Positions 25,447 to 34,900 of a stretch of DNA of 64,000 nt are shown here, in pieces. Below the pieces are notes generated by a model that made no database searches, had not been told where the DNA came from, and was given only the letters and a program-made list of their open reading frames with translations. Origin of the DNA: Paenibacillus glucanolyticus NBRC 15330 (GTDB taxonomy: Bacteria > Bacillota > Bacilli > Paenibacillales > Paenibacillaceae); NCBI RefSeq assembly GCF_004000885.1, contig NZ_BIMC01000010.1, forward strand, positions 62,001 through 126,000. The letters are read 5' to 3'. The position numbers and the translations under genes were made by a program. Position 1 is the stretch's first letter; each line of letters begins with the position of its first letter.

Positions 25447-27378
25447 TTATTTATTTTTGGTTACGATTTTATAGTAGGCATTCACAGTGATAACGTAGTA
25501 GACCAGATAAATACACGTATATACGCCCATGCAAATCACAACCGGAATCACAATATTCATATGGAGCAGCTTGGACAATGCGGACAGCGCGATAGCACAG
25601 TGGGTTATGCCGGCTATCAGCGGCAGAGCAAAAATAAACATCACCTGCTGGGCAATCGTTTTTCTGACCTCTCGTTTATGCACTCCGATTTTGTTCAGAA
25701 TCTGATACCTCGCCTTATCCGAATTCGCTTCCGTTAACTGCTTGAAGTAAATGATGCTGCCCGTCGCCGTCAAGAAGACGAGTCCAAGGAATCCTCCCAT
25801 AAAAATCAACAGTCCCGTAGACTCCATGCCTCTGGCATAATCGCGATAATAGCTGGACAGTGATGCGCTATCCGGCAATATCGCCTCGATACCCGCCGTC
25901 AACTGCTTCGCTTTATCCTGATTCGTGATCCCGTAAGCTTCTAACTGAATGGATTGGGTCTGCCGTTCCAATTGGGAGAACAGCTCATCACTTACAACAA
26001 TGCTGGAATAGACGGTCGCCGGATTCAGCACACTGTATTTCTTCAATTCCGTAAAGGTGATATTCTCCCGGAGCTTGTTCTGCTCAAGTTGAACTTCCGC
26101 TCCCACATACTTGGGTGAGATGCCTTCATAATAAACAGGGTCCAGTGCAGCAGCCTCATTCCCCTTTAATTCGATGGTGTCTTCACTGCCCTGCAATTTC
26201 GCGAGCTCATTAAAATCACGGTTAGAAATCACGGTATATGTCTGCATATCACCAGCAAACAGATCACCAAGACCGCTGACATCCGCATCCACTTCAATGA
26301 CCGGAACGGTAGTGTGATACAACAGCTTATGGTCCGGGGACGAAGATATCATCTCGTCAACCCGCTTCGTTGTACTGTTGTCCCCACTGATAAACATCAT
26401 GCTGTTTGGGTTCGCTTGCAGCGCGTTGCTTGCATTGCTGTAATAGAAGCTATAGGCCGTTCCTACAGCAGTCAGTGTTGTAGCACTGAGCACCGCTATA
26501 ATCGTAAGCGTACGTGCATTGCCTTTAATCCGGTATAGAAGCTGGGATATGCCGATGATATTCATCCCGTTCCAGTACCGCTTCTTATTTCTTCTGGATA
26601 GTCTCAACAGCGTAACGGTCAAGGTACTGAACAAGAAATACGTTCCAATAATGACCGTGACCAGAATCACGAGCGGGGTGAGCATGTATCCGAGTTTAGC
26701 CCATACGCTGGATTGCAGCAGGTTCTGCAGGGCAAGCCAGTATCCGGTACCGATTAACACCAGAGACAGCAATGCCGTGATCCATGACGCTTTCGGTTCT
26801 TGCTCCCCCTGCTGATCCGCATGAAACAATTCAATTAACTTGAAGCGGTAAATCAAGCGGTAACCTTGCAGTGAAGTAATGAGGGTTATGATCATGAACA
26901 CAATAGCTGTGTTGAGGATCGCGGCAGGCGAGATCGAGAAATTCGAAACCGCATCGTAACCCATTATCTTCATCAAGAGTGATACGAAGAACCTAGCGAG
27001 CACGGAACCAAGTGCAATTCCTATTAATAACGCCAGAGCACCCATTAGAAAATTTTCATAAAATAACATGCGCCCGATCTGTTTCTTGCGCACACCGAGC
27101 AAAGAATACAGCCCTACTTCCTTCTTGCGCTTGCGCGTAAAGAATGAGTTCGAATACCAGATAAAGATGGCCACGAAAATAATAAGCACCACTGCGGCTG
27201 CGCTAAAGGCTGAGCTGATTTTCGTGGAGGCCTCCGATGCGGATTGAATCGTATGGTCGTATTTTAATGAAACAAATGTGAAGTAGATGACTATACTAAA
27301 GATCATCGATGCGAAGTACAGAAAATAATGGGTGAAGTTCTTGCGGATGTTTTTTCTCGCGATGCTAAACAACGTCAT
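25447..27378 (-). CDS. BceB/YxdM-like FtsX-type ABC permease
   Basis: A 643-aa permease of the antimicrobial-peptide detoxification family. The N-terminus FSIARKNIRKNFTHYFLYF is typical for BceB proteins. The arrangement is one helix, then FtsX core helices (near 50-70, 105-125, 150-170, 200-220, 230-250 and 285-310), a large extracellular domain (about 310-520) and three C-terminal helices. The extracellular domain is what such permeases use to bind peptide-lipid II complexes. The start is 27378 or the adjacent ATG at 27381; GGGGGTG upstream fits both. The gene overlaps the ATPase gene by 14 nt. It should act as a sensor or transporter for a cell-wall-active peptide together with the two-component system in the operon. 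Confidence 0.9.
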   Translation of the reverse strand: MTLFSIARKNIRKNFTHYFLYFASMIFSIVIYFTFVSLKYDHTIQSASEASTKISSAFSAAAVVLIIFVAIFIWYSNSFFTRKRKKEVGLYSLLGVRKKQIGRMLFYENFLMGALALLIGIALGSVLARFFVSLLMKIMGYDAVSNFSISPAAILNTAIVFMIITLITSLQGYRLIYRFKLIELFHADQQGEQEPKASWITALLSLVLIGTGYWLALQNLLQSSVWAKLGYMLTPLVILVTVIIGTYFLFSTLTVTLLRLSRRNKKRYWNGMNIIGISQLLYRIKGNARTLTIIAVLSATTLTAVGTAYSFYYSNASNALQANPNSMMFISGDNSTTKRVDEMISSSPDHKLLYHTTVPVIEVDADVSGLGDLFAGDMQTYTVISNRDFNELAKLQGSEDTIELKGNEAAALDPVYYEGISPKYVGAEVQLEQNKLRENITFTELKKYSVLNPATVYSSIVVSDELFSQLERQTQSIQLEAYGITNQDKAKQLTAGIEAILPDSASLSSYYRDYARGMESTGLLIFMGGFLGLVFLTATGSIIYFKQLTEANSDKARYQILNKIGVHKREVRKTIAQQVMFIFALPLIAGITHCAIALSALSKLLHMNIVIPVVICMGVYTCIYLVYYVITVNAYYKIVTKNK

Positions 27379-28132
27379 CATGCTCACCCCCGAGTGCAGC
27401 CAGTACCTCCAGAATCTGTTCAAAAAACACTTTGCGCAGTGGATTCTCTTTATGAAGTTCCTGATACAATTGACCGTCCTTAATGAAAATGACGCGTTTG
27501 CAGTAGCTTGCCGCATAAGCATCATGAGTGACCATCATGATCGTGGAATGATGAAGCTCATTAAGCTTGCTTAAGCTTTGCAGCAAGCTCGTTGCCGATT
27601 TGGAATCAAGCGCCCCTGTCGGTTCGTCTGCCAATATTAAGCTAGGATTTGCAACGATGGCGCGCGAAGCTGCGGTTCGCTGCTTCTGACCGCCTGATAT
27701 ATGGTACGGGTACTTATTTAATATCTCGCGAATGCCGAACGTATCGGCGATTTCGTTCACCCTCCGTTCAATCTCGGCTGCGGGTACCTTGGACAAGGCC
27801 AAGGGCAGCAATATATTTTCTTTGACCGTGAGTGTATCCAGCAAGTTATAATCCTGAAAGATAAATCCGAGTTTATTCCGGCGAAAATCTGATAGCTGCT
27901 CTTCGTTCATCGTCACGATATTCTGACCGGCAATCGTGATCTCGCCCGCTGACGGCGTATCAATGGTTGAAAAAATATTCAGCAGCGTCGATTTGCCTGC
28001 CCCGGAAGGACCCATAATGCCAACAAACTCGCCTTCTTGAATCTCAAGATTAATATCCTGCAATGCTGTATATTGATTTCCTTTTAATCCGAATGTTTTT
28101 CCTACATGTTTGGCTTGTAAAATAGTTGTCAT
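27365..28132 (-). CDS. BceA/YxdL-like ABC transporter ATPase
   Basis: A 255-aa ATPase with all motifs intact: Walker A GPSGAGKST near residue 41, Q-loop IFQDYNLLDTLTVKENIL, signature SGGQKQR, Walker B LILADEPTGALD and the switch His in VTHDAYAA. The LDTLTVKENILLPL and EPTGALDSKS patterns are those of the LolD/MacB/BceA branch. First gene of a co-directional set: ATPase, permease, YxeA, metallopeptidase, regulator, kinase. The ATG at 28132 has GGAG about 8 nt upstream. The last residues (EVLAALGGEHDDVV) overlap the permease start. Confidence 0.93.
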   Translation of the reverse strand: MTTILQAKHVGKTFGLKGNQYTALQDINLEIQEGEFVGIMGPSGAGKSTLLNIFSTIDTPSAGEITIAGQNIVTMNEEQLSDFRRNKLGFIFQDYNLLDTLTVKENILLPLALSKVPAAEIERRVNEIADTFGIREILNKYPYHISGGQKQRTAASRAIVANPSLILADEPTGALDSKSATSLLQSLSKLNELHHSTIMMVTHDAYAASYCKRVIFIKDGQLYQELHKENPLRKVFFEQILEVLAALGGEHDDVV

Positions 28133-28281
28133 CTAACGTTCTCCTTCAAGTCGTGGATTGTTAAGCACAGATGTAATTATAGATGGCGAACCTTACACTA
28201 TATTTATACGAACCTTACATAAAGCTTAACAAAGTGAGGGCAAACACTTTCAACGATATAAGGCTTCAGACCTAACGAAAA

Positions 28282-28312
28282 AACCCGCACAGGGTATGGT
28301 TCTATGCGGGTT
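28282..28312 (-). terminator. Terminator after the small gene at 28350
   Basis: AACCCGCA pairs with TGCGGGTT around a 15-nt loop. On the minus strand it is followed by a run of T, so it ends transcription coming from the small gene at 28350-28556. Confidence 0.75.
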
Positions 28313-28349
28313 GCAGCGTTATATGAATTCTGTATGCCTAACATCAGCG

Positions 28350-28556
28350 TTACTCTTCTACGATCAAGACAAAGTCCTCATGATTCGATCGGATGAACAT
28401 ACTGATTCGCTTCAAGCTATCTGGAGCGATATCCTGAAACCTTTGATATAAGTAATCAACAGCTTGGAGTAGCTCATGATCCTGCTCGAGATCCTTAAAG
28501 GAAGCGTCCTCTAGAGGCACGTTAAGCTTACTGCACCTCTTCTTTCTAAGACTCAT
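28350..28556 (-). CDS. Small hypothetical protein
   Basis: A predicted 68-aa soluble, charged protein (MSLRKKRCSKLN...) with helical blocks DLEQDHELLQAVDYLYQRF and PDSLKRISMFIRSNHEDFVLIV. No family is recognised. A longer frame extends upstream to 28703, but its N-terminal residues look non-coding. The start chosen has no ribosome site; instead TATGAT lies immediately upstream, so translation could be leaderless, or the true start may be elsewhere. The correctly oriented terminator at 28282-28312 favours a real transcript. Confidence 0.45.
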   Translation of the reverse strand: MSLRKKRCSKLNVPLEDASFKDLEQDHELLQAVDYLYQRFQDIAPDSLKRISMFIRSNHEDFVLIVEE

Positions 28557-28743
28557 TTTATCATAATGTTCTACATTGAAAATCGAATAATAAAACAGTT
28601 GATGAATGATGAATCGATCGGATAGAATAATCTCGACTAATCCTGAACAGCTGTGAATCGGGTGATGATTGCACGAGCTCCGAAAAATGAGCGTTAGAAA
28701 CAAGTTGGTTTGATTTTCTGAATTCCAGGAAGGAGCTTACTTT

Positions 28744-29685
28744 ATGGCATCGCCCGAAATGAAATCCATCCGGCAGCAGCTGCCCCGCTGGCTGGAGACA
28801 AGCTTGCCCTGTGCTACGAGAGGCAACGTCGCCTCCTATATCCCGGAGCTGTCTAAAGCTCCCCATAACGCCTTAGGCATTACCCTGTTGAGTGCAACTG
28901 GAGAATCCGCCTCCGCTGGAGATTGCGGGCTGCGCTTTACGATGCAGAGCATCTCCAAAGTGTTTACGCTGATATTGGCTCTGATGGACAATGGCGAAGA
29001 TGAAGTGTTCAGCAAGGTCGGCATGGAGCCGACAGGAGATAACTTCAATTCCATGCTGAAGCTGGAGTTAGTGAGACCAGGCATTCCGTTCAATCCGATG
29101 ATTAACGCGGGTGCGATTACGGTTTCTTCCTTGATCCGCGGAAGCAGTCCGGAGGAGAAATCCGAGAGGATCCTTCATTTTTTTAAGGACCTTGCGGGAA
29201 ACGACCGCCTGGACTATGACATGGGGGTATACCGTTCGGAATCGGATACCGGCAATCTGAACCGTTCCATCTCATTTTTCTTGAAGGAGAACGGGGTTCT
29301 CAGTGGGGATGTTGAAGAGGTGCTGGATGTGTACTTTCGTCACTGCTCGATTGTTGTCGATTGCGCCGATTTGGCCAGAATGGCGTTGGTGCTGGCTTCC
29401 AATGGTACGGATCCGCTGACGGGCAAGCAACTAATCCCTCGAAGATACGTCCAAATCGCCAAGACGTTCATGACAACGTGCGGAATGTACAACGCATCCG
29501 GGGAGTTCGCCATCCAGGTCGGATTGCCGGCTAAGAGCGGTGTCTCGGGCGGTATATTAACCCTGGTTCCAGAACGTTATGGCATTGGCGTTGTAGGCCC
29601 GGCACTTAACGATAAGGGCAACAGCTACGCCGGTGTCCACCTGCTGCAGACGATCTCCCGAGAGCTCGATTGGAGTATGTTCTAA
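28744..29685 (+). CDS. glsA: Glutaminase
   Basis: Cytosolic serine-dependent glutaminase converting glutamine to glutamate and ammonia. The 313-aa length is normal for bacterial GlsA. Family signatures are seen in order: GNVASYIPEL, FTMQSISKVFTL (the catalytic Ser-x-x-Lys, Ser at about 69), GDNFNS, PFNPMINAGAI, YNASGEFAIQVGLPAKSGVSGGI and a C-terminal GIGVVGPALNDKGNS. The last two contain the Tyr and Val/Gly residues lining the active site. The ATG has AGGAGC about 8 nt before it. It appears monocistronic. It may provide glutamate for osmotic or acid stress or nitrogen balance; nothing here shows its regulation. Confidence 0.95.
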   Translation: MASPEMKSIRQQLPRWLETSLPCATRGNVASYIPELSKAPHNALGITLLSATGESASAGDCGLRFTMQSISKVFTLILALMDNGEDEVFSKVGMEPTGDNFNSMLKLELVRPGIPFNPMINAGAITVSSLIRGSSPEEKSERILHFFKDLAGNDRLDYDMGVYRSESDTGNLNRSISFFLKENGVLSGDVEEVLDVYFRHCSIVVDCADLARMALVLASNGTDPLTGKQLIPRRYVQIAKTFMTTCGMYNASGEFAIQVGLPAKSGVSGGILTLVPERYGIGVVGPALNDKGNSYAGVHLLQTISRELDWSMF

Positions 29686-29760
29686 CTTGTATCTTCAACG
29701 CTCGGATGTCCTAGCTAAGAGAGCCGCACAGTAAAAAGATTGTGAAAGGGTGAGAGTGCT

Positions 29761-30369
29761 ATGGGTTCGAGAATCATGCACTTGATCATTGCTAATCGAA
29801 TGGCAGATATCCTTTCGATAGGAGAGAGAACAGCATTCTTACTTGGAAGCGTTGCTCCGGACGCCGTCTCACCCAAAGACTTGTCGCATTTCTTTCGAGG
29901 TGAGGTACTGGATCATTCAAGACACATTGATTATAAAGGGTTTCTGCATAAATATCGCTCGCAAGCAGACAGCCCCTATATACTCGGATATTTTACACAT
30001 TTAATTGCGGATGATATCTGGCTGAAGGGCTTTAATCTCCCCTGGTTGAGAAACCGAATGGAAGCCAATACGGAATTATATCGTTTATACCATCATGATT
30101 TTCATGTGCTGAATGGAAAATTATTAGAATATTACGGTTTTACTGATATATTGGGCAGCATACTCCGGTATCCTTCTGCCATACTTGATTTGGAAGAAGT
30201 CAAGTCGAGTGATGTGGAAGAATTCATTCCCTATGTATTAGGCGATATGGAGTACGATATAGAAGTTTTAAACGAAAGCCTTCAGGTCTTTACGCTTGAT
30301 CAGATCATTGGTTATATCGAGACATCCGTTGATTTAGGGTTACTGAATATCAAACCTATGCTTTCTTAA
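29761..30369 (+). CDS. Zinc-dependent phospholipase C-like protein
   Basis: A 202-aa soluble protein of the bacterial zinc-dependent phospholipase C / putative hydrolase type. The N-terminal GSRIMHLIIANRMAD, GSVAPDAVSPKDLSHF and GYFTHLIADDIW segments supply the conserved His and Asp residues expected to bind metal (His7, Asp37, His in FTHL near 82, Asp86). There is no signal peptide, unlike secreted phospholipases, so the substrate is probably intracellular or the family name is only structural. The start has AAGGGTGAG upstream. It is transcribed in the same direction as glsA, 75 bp away, and ends at the hairpin at 30419. Confidence 0.7.
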   Translation: MGSRIMHLIIANRMADILSIGERTAFLLGSVAPDAVSPKDLSHFFRGEVLDHSRHIDYKGFLHKYRSQADSPYILGYFTHLIADDIWLKGFNLPWLRNRMEANTELYRLYHHDFHVLNGKLLEYYGFTDILGSILRYPSAILDLEEVKSSDVEEFIPYVLGDMEYDIEVLNESLQVFTLDQIIGYIETSVDLGLLNIKPMLS

Positions 30370-30418
30370 AATATATGCAAAATATATGATCTTCATCTAA
30401 ATGGCTTTAGTAGAAAAT

Positions 30419-30452
30419 GAATGGGAGCCGTTAAATACACGACTCCCCATTC
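30419..30452. terminator. Bidirectional terminator
   Basis: GAATGGGAG pairs with CTCCCCATTC with one bulge; T-rich tails are present on both strands. It serves the converging genes at 29761-30369 and 30488-31165. Confidence 0.7.
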
Positions 30453-30487
30453 GTTTGTTTCCATATGAACAATAAGAATTAGCATGG

Positions 30488-31165
30488 TTATTTTCTGAAA
30501 AACAATCTGCCAATTCGATCCGCAAATTCCTGCATATTTACGCTGGATGGATCCAGACGGTAATATCCGTTTTTTACAGCCTCCAGTACCCAAAGCGGCA
30601 GCTTCTTGCCTTCCAGCAGCGGGTAGACATTGTCGTACGCCCATACGAGATGCTCCCACCTCTTGTCGTTCCCGTCCTGAATATACTCTGACACGTCGAG
30701 CACTTTGCCTCTCCCCTCCTGCAGCAATACATTCTTTAAGTGAATATCGCGTGGGTTAAGACCTTTGTCCCGGACAAAAGCTCGAGCTGCTTCGACGTCA
30801 TCAATTGCCTGCTTAGGGATAGATACACCATAGAGCAAACAGTCATACAGGGTTAACCCCGATTCATGGCTAATCACGACATAGCGCTCACCTGCTCCAT
30901 AAAACACCGGAAAATAGGGGCTGCCCGTAAGCTTATGATAAACTTCAATCTCCGCTTCCTTCTTGGGAAGCGCCTGACTTGCATACAATTTGTATGCGTA
31001 AGAAGGCAAGGGTTCGTAGACAAATACAGCGGCATCTGTACCTATTCCGATACAGCGCAGATCGTCCGATTCTCCTTCAATCGTCACAGGATCATTGTCT
31101 CCGCTTTTAATAACCTCCATTCGAGATAATGCGGTTTCAGCCTGCTTCCATTGTTCGTTACTCAT
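30488..31165 (-). CDS. YrzF-like protein kinase fold protein
   Basis: A 225-aa protein with a shortened protein-kinase-like fold, resembling the Bacillus YrzF group of putative serine/threonine kinases. Visible are a Gly-rich start (CIGIGTDAAVF), the candidate ATP-binding Lys in YAYKLYAS, the hinge-like YVVISHESGLTLYD, the catalytic-loop-like LNPRDIHLKNVLL (HRD replaced by PRD), and a DFG-equivalent KVLDVSEY. The altered motifs mean that activity is not certain. The ATG at 31165 is backed by GAGGTGG and is preferred over one four codons earlier. It is a single gene between two terminator-like hairpins and a pseudogene. Confidence 0.75.
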   Translation of the reverse strand: MSNEQWKQAETALSRMEVIKSGDNDPVTIEGESDDLRCIGIGTDAAVFVYEPLPSYAYKLYASQALPKKEAEIEVYHKLTGSPYFPVFYGAGERYVVISHESGLTLYDCLLYGVSIPKQAIDDVEAARAFVRDKGLNPRDIHLKNVLLQEGRGKVLDVSEYIQDGNDKRWEHLVWAYDNVYPLLEGKKLPLWVLEAVKNGYYRLDPSSVNMQEFADRIGRLFFRK

Positions 31166-31217
31166 GAGCCACCTCATCGTTACTGGATAAAATCAGTATG
31201 ATCGTACCATACTCGCA

Positions 31218-31800
31218 TCATAAAAGACATCTTCGGATCAAGTGGTTCTCCTTAATTTTCTTGACAGCCTGCACCCTGTTTTTAACCTCTAACTTTTGAA
31301 AATATTATGAATGTATCGTTTCACGGTTCCGATTGAGATCATGAGCATTTGGGCAATTTCCTCATTGGAGCTTCCTTCCATTATGAGGACTAGCAATTCC
31401 AGTTCCCGCTTGGTGAAATGAATCTCGTAAATACCCGCTCCCATGGACTGACTTGAAATCATCGCATTCCGGATCACGTTTAAACGTATCCAGCAAATGA
31501 TTGGCGTAACCAAACTCATACGATTTATGATCTCCCTGAAACTGTTTTGTCCACTACTGAAGCAATTGGAGCATGGGGCGGCCTTCATCTATAAAGATAC
31601 GGACATAATCCTCGGTTGCCCGATCAATATGGCCCTCCCGATAGCACTCAAGGAAGAATCCGGAAGTTCTTGTAATGCGTAGGCCTGTCCCAAGAGAAGT
31701 AAAATTTCTAACTGGCTGCCGATCCGTGCCGTTCTGGTGGCTTCGCTGAATGCTGGATCAACTTGGTAATGAGATTAGGCTGTAACGAAGAGTTCATTGA
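31218..31800 (-). pseudogene. Degraded MalT/LuxR-type transcriptional regulator
   Basis: The C-terminal end of a large MalT-like activator, broken by several frameshifts and a stop. Reading the minus strand in successive frames gives ARIGSQLEILLLLGQAYALQ, then in another frame EDYVRIFIDEGRPMLQLLQ, a stop, HLLDTFKRD, then IHFTKRELELLVLIMEGSSN with SIGTVKRYIHNIF (the LuxR helix-turn-helix). After one more shift comes QKLEVKNRVQAVKKIKENHL. These pieces together are the normal TPR-plus-HTH end of the family. The N-terminal ATPase part is absent upstream. It is therefore a decayed fragment, not a short functional regulator, though the 99-codon HTH piece could still be translated. Confidence 0.85.
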
Positions 31801-31884
31801 ATCATTCCTTTATTTCGTGGCATCGTTTACATAGCTCTATTATCGCGAAAAATGTCGAAACGTTCAATCTGTTTGTATATTATC

Positions 31885-31923
31885 AAGAAAGGAACCGCGA
31901 AGAGGATTCGCGGTTCCTTTCTT
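31885..31923 (-). terminator. Terminator of the NRPS gene (CCGCG hairpin family)
   Basis: A perfect 16-bp stem containing GGAACCGCGA / TCGCGGTTCC with a 7-nt loop, just after the stop of the NRPS gene. Both strands have short T-rich tails. Confidence 0.8.
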
Positions 31924-31938
31924 GGATGTATCTACATA

Positions 31939-34900
31939 CTAGGGCTTAACAAAATATCCGATATCAGAAGCATAATTCACCATTTTTCTGAAGAACTGCT
32001 GATCTGGCACAGCGCATTTCACTCCGGATTGTAACAGGAACTCCGTCGTTTGAGGACAAGTATACCGATAAACAGAATTCTTCGCCCCATCACCTTCAAA
32101 CTGTGCCATTGCCAGTTCCAGGCCTTCCTTGTCTTTCGGCTGCTGTGGATCCAACAGCCATGTCTCATATTCCTTCCAATGCATCAGGGAAATATCATAG
32201 CCAATGGCCTTAAAGTGCTCCACCATCTCCTCATAAGGGATAGCGACCGGATTGCAGATATGGAATACTCGTCCGACGGTTTCCTGCTGCAGAACCAACG
32301 CGGTAATGGCTTCTCCTGCATAATTAATCGGCGTAATATCCACTTGCCACTGCACGTCAGGTGCTTTCTTTAAGAGCAGCATACCTTTGAGCATTCGGTA
32401 AAAAGCATTGTTGTCGATATTCTTTTGGAACATACCGCTCTCGGAGTTACAGGACAAGTTACCAACTCTATAAACGGCTGCCGCAATCCCTCTCTCCATA
32501 CCCGCTTTGATGACCAGCTTCTCTGCTTCGAGTTTGCTGTTCGTGTAGACATTCTCGATATACGACTCTTCATATCCTGATCCTGCAACGATAGCATCCC
32601 ACTGGCCACCGAGTGCCAGATCCTCAGGGATACCGAGCGTAGATATAAAATGGAAGCGGATGTGAGGTCTGCTCTGAGCTAATGTCAATAGACGATCCGT
32701 ACTCTCTACATTGACTCTGGCAAAATAGTCGGAGTCGCCAAAATGCTTCACTTCTGCTCCGCAGTGGATAATGGAATCGATGTGCTGCTGTGCCCATACC
32801 CAATCTTCTATGCGCAGGCCAAGATGTTCTTGTTCCAAATCTCCCTGAATAGCCACAACCCGTTTATCCATCAATGACTTAACGCCTTCTCCGAAATAGC
32901 CGGTCATGATCTGCTCAAGGCGGGCATAAGGTTCCATATGCTGCGAAGGACGAACCAGGCAATACACGGTTGCAGTGGATTGACGCAATAACTCATGCAG
33001 TAGATGTGAGCCCAAATATCCTGTCGCACCGGTCAGCAGTATGTGCTGCTGGGTGTACTCGCAGCCTATGAAAGCATTACGAATAGGGAAAGCGAGCGGA
33101 TACTCAGCCAAATCCTGAATGGGCTGACCTGAAATGTCCATAAGTTCAGCTGGGGTCTCTGCGCTGCCCAATTCCTCAATTCTCTCCGATAATTTAGCAA
33201 TCGTCGGATAGACAAAGAAGTCATTGATTTTTAAATGGGGATAATGCGGTTTGAGTTGCACCAGAATCTCCAGTATTTTCAATGAATATCCGCCAATATC
33301 GAAGAAATCGTCGTGGATGCTGATTTTGGTTTGGCCGAGCGCTTTTTCCCAGGCAGCACTCACGTTCAGCTGTATTTCATTAACCGGTGCTTCATACTGG
33401 GAATCATCCGCTTCCAGATCCATCGACAACTCGTATAACGCAAGTTTCTTACGGTCGATTTTACCTGTCGGGGATAACGGCATCTCATCCAGAAAGCACA
33501 TATACTTAGGAACCATATAACTTGGCACCTTCTGACCTAAGAACTGCGCCAGCTCTTTAGCGGAAGCTGCCTGTCCATCATTCGATGTATAGAAAGCCGC
33601 CAATATCTTAGTTCCGTCTTCATCCGTTCTCGGGATAACCGCGATGTCCTTCACCGATTCGTGTTTAGCCAGGTTATCCTCGATTTCACCGATCTCAATA
33701 CGGAAACCTCTGATCTTCACCTGGGAATCCTTTCTTCCCCGGTATTCCACTTGTCCATTCGGCAGCAGGCGGACCAAATCGCCAGAACGGTAAAACTGCT
33801 TTCCGGATTCCGGCATTATCGGGTCCTGAATGAAGGCTTCCTTTGTCTTCTCGGGCTGATTTAAATACCCTTTGGCTACGCCTACCGAGCTGATAAGCAG
33901 TTCGCCGGTTACACAGGTTGGACATAATGCGTTGTGTTCATTCACGATATACAATTCATAGTTCGCAAACGGCGTCCCGATATACACGGTAGCCAAATCA
34001 TCAGGGACTGGATAATCCACGATATGTCCTGTTGCCACTACCGTAATTTCAGTAGGACCGTATAGATTCACAATAGGAATCTGGAGTTTCTTCTGGAACA
34101 TCCGAACGGTTTCCCCGGCCAAAGCCTCGCCGCCGACCACGATGCTCTTAATGTTACGATACTTCTGAATCTCCTCCAGAGGCAAATAGGCCGCCAATTG
34201 ATTGAAAAATACGGTAGGCAGTATCGCTACACGCGTGGCACTCGTATTTTCCACTGCCTCTGTGAAGGCATCGATGGAGAAGCGCTGCTCATCGGACAGC
34301 AGGTGCAGTCTGGAACCACATGCCAGCGACCCAAAAATATCATATACCGACGCGTCAAAGCTGAATGTAGAATATTGCAGAATAACGTCCCGTTCATCCA
34401 TCTGTAATTTCTCTTGATTGGCCAGCGCCAGGTTCACAACGCCCTGGTGGGCGATTAGTGCGCCCTTCGGTTTGCCTGTAGAACCCGATGTATAGATGAT
34501 GTACGCCAAATCTTCAGCTTCAATCTGGACGCCGCAGGAATCGGTTGGATACTGAAGGAACTGGTCATCCAAACAGAAGAATTCCGGCTTCGAATTAAAT
34601 CCAGCCAATAATCCATCCAGCTTGGCTGTAAAGTTCTGATGCGTCAGAATGATAGCCGACTTGGTATCTTCGATAATATAAGCATTTCTTTCATCAGGAT
34701 GCGAAGGATCAAGCGGGATGTAGGCGCCGCCGGCTTTGAGAACGCCAAGCATGCTGACGATCGTATCCAGCCCTCTTTTCATAAAGATGGACACAAACTG
34801 GCCTTTACGCAGACCCTTGCTTATGAGCATATGGGCGATTTGATTCGAGACATGGTCAAGCCGTTCATACGTCATTTGCTCCTGATCGGAAGACAATGCG

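Noticed and set aside
31289-31588. Stand-alone LuxR-type 99-aa regulator
   Set aside because: Adjacent frames contain the rest of a MalT-like C-terminus, so this is a piece of a frameshifted pseudogene, not a complete short gene.
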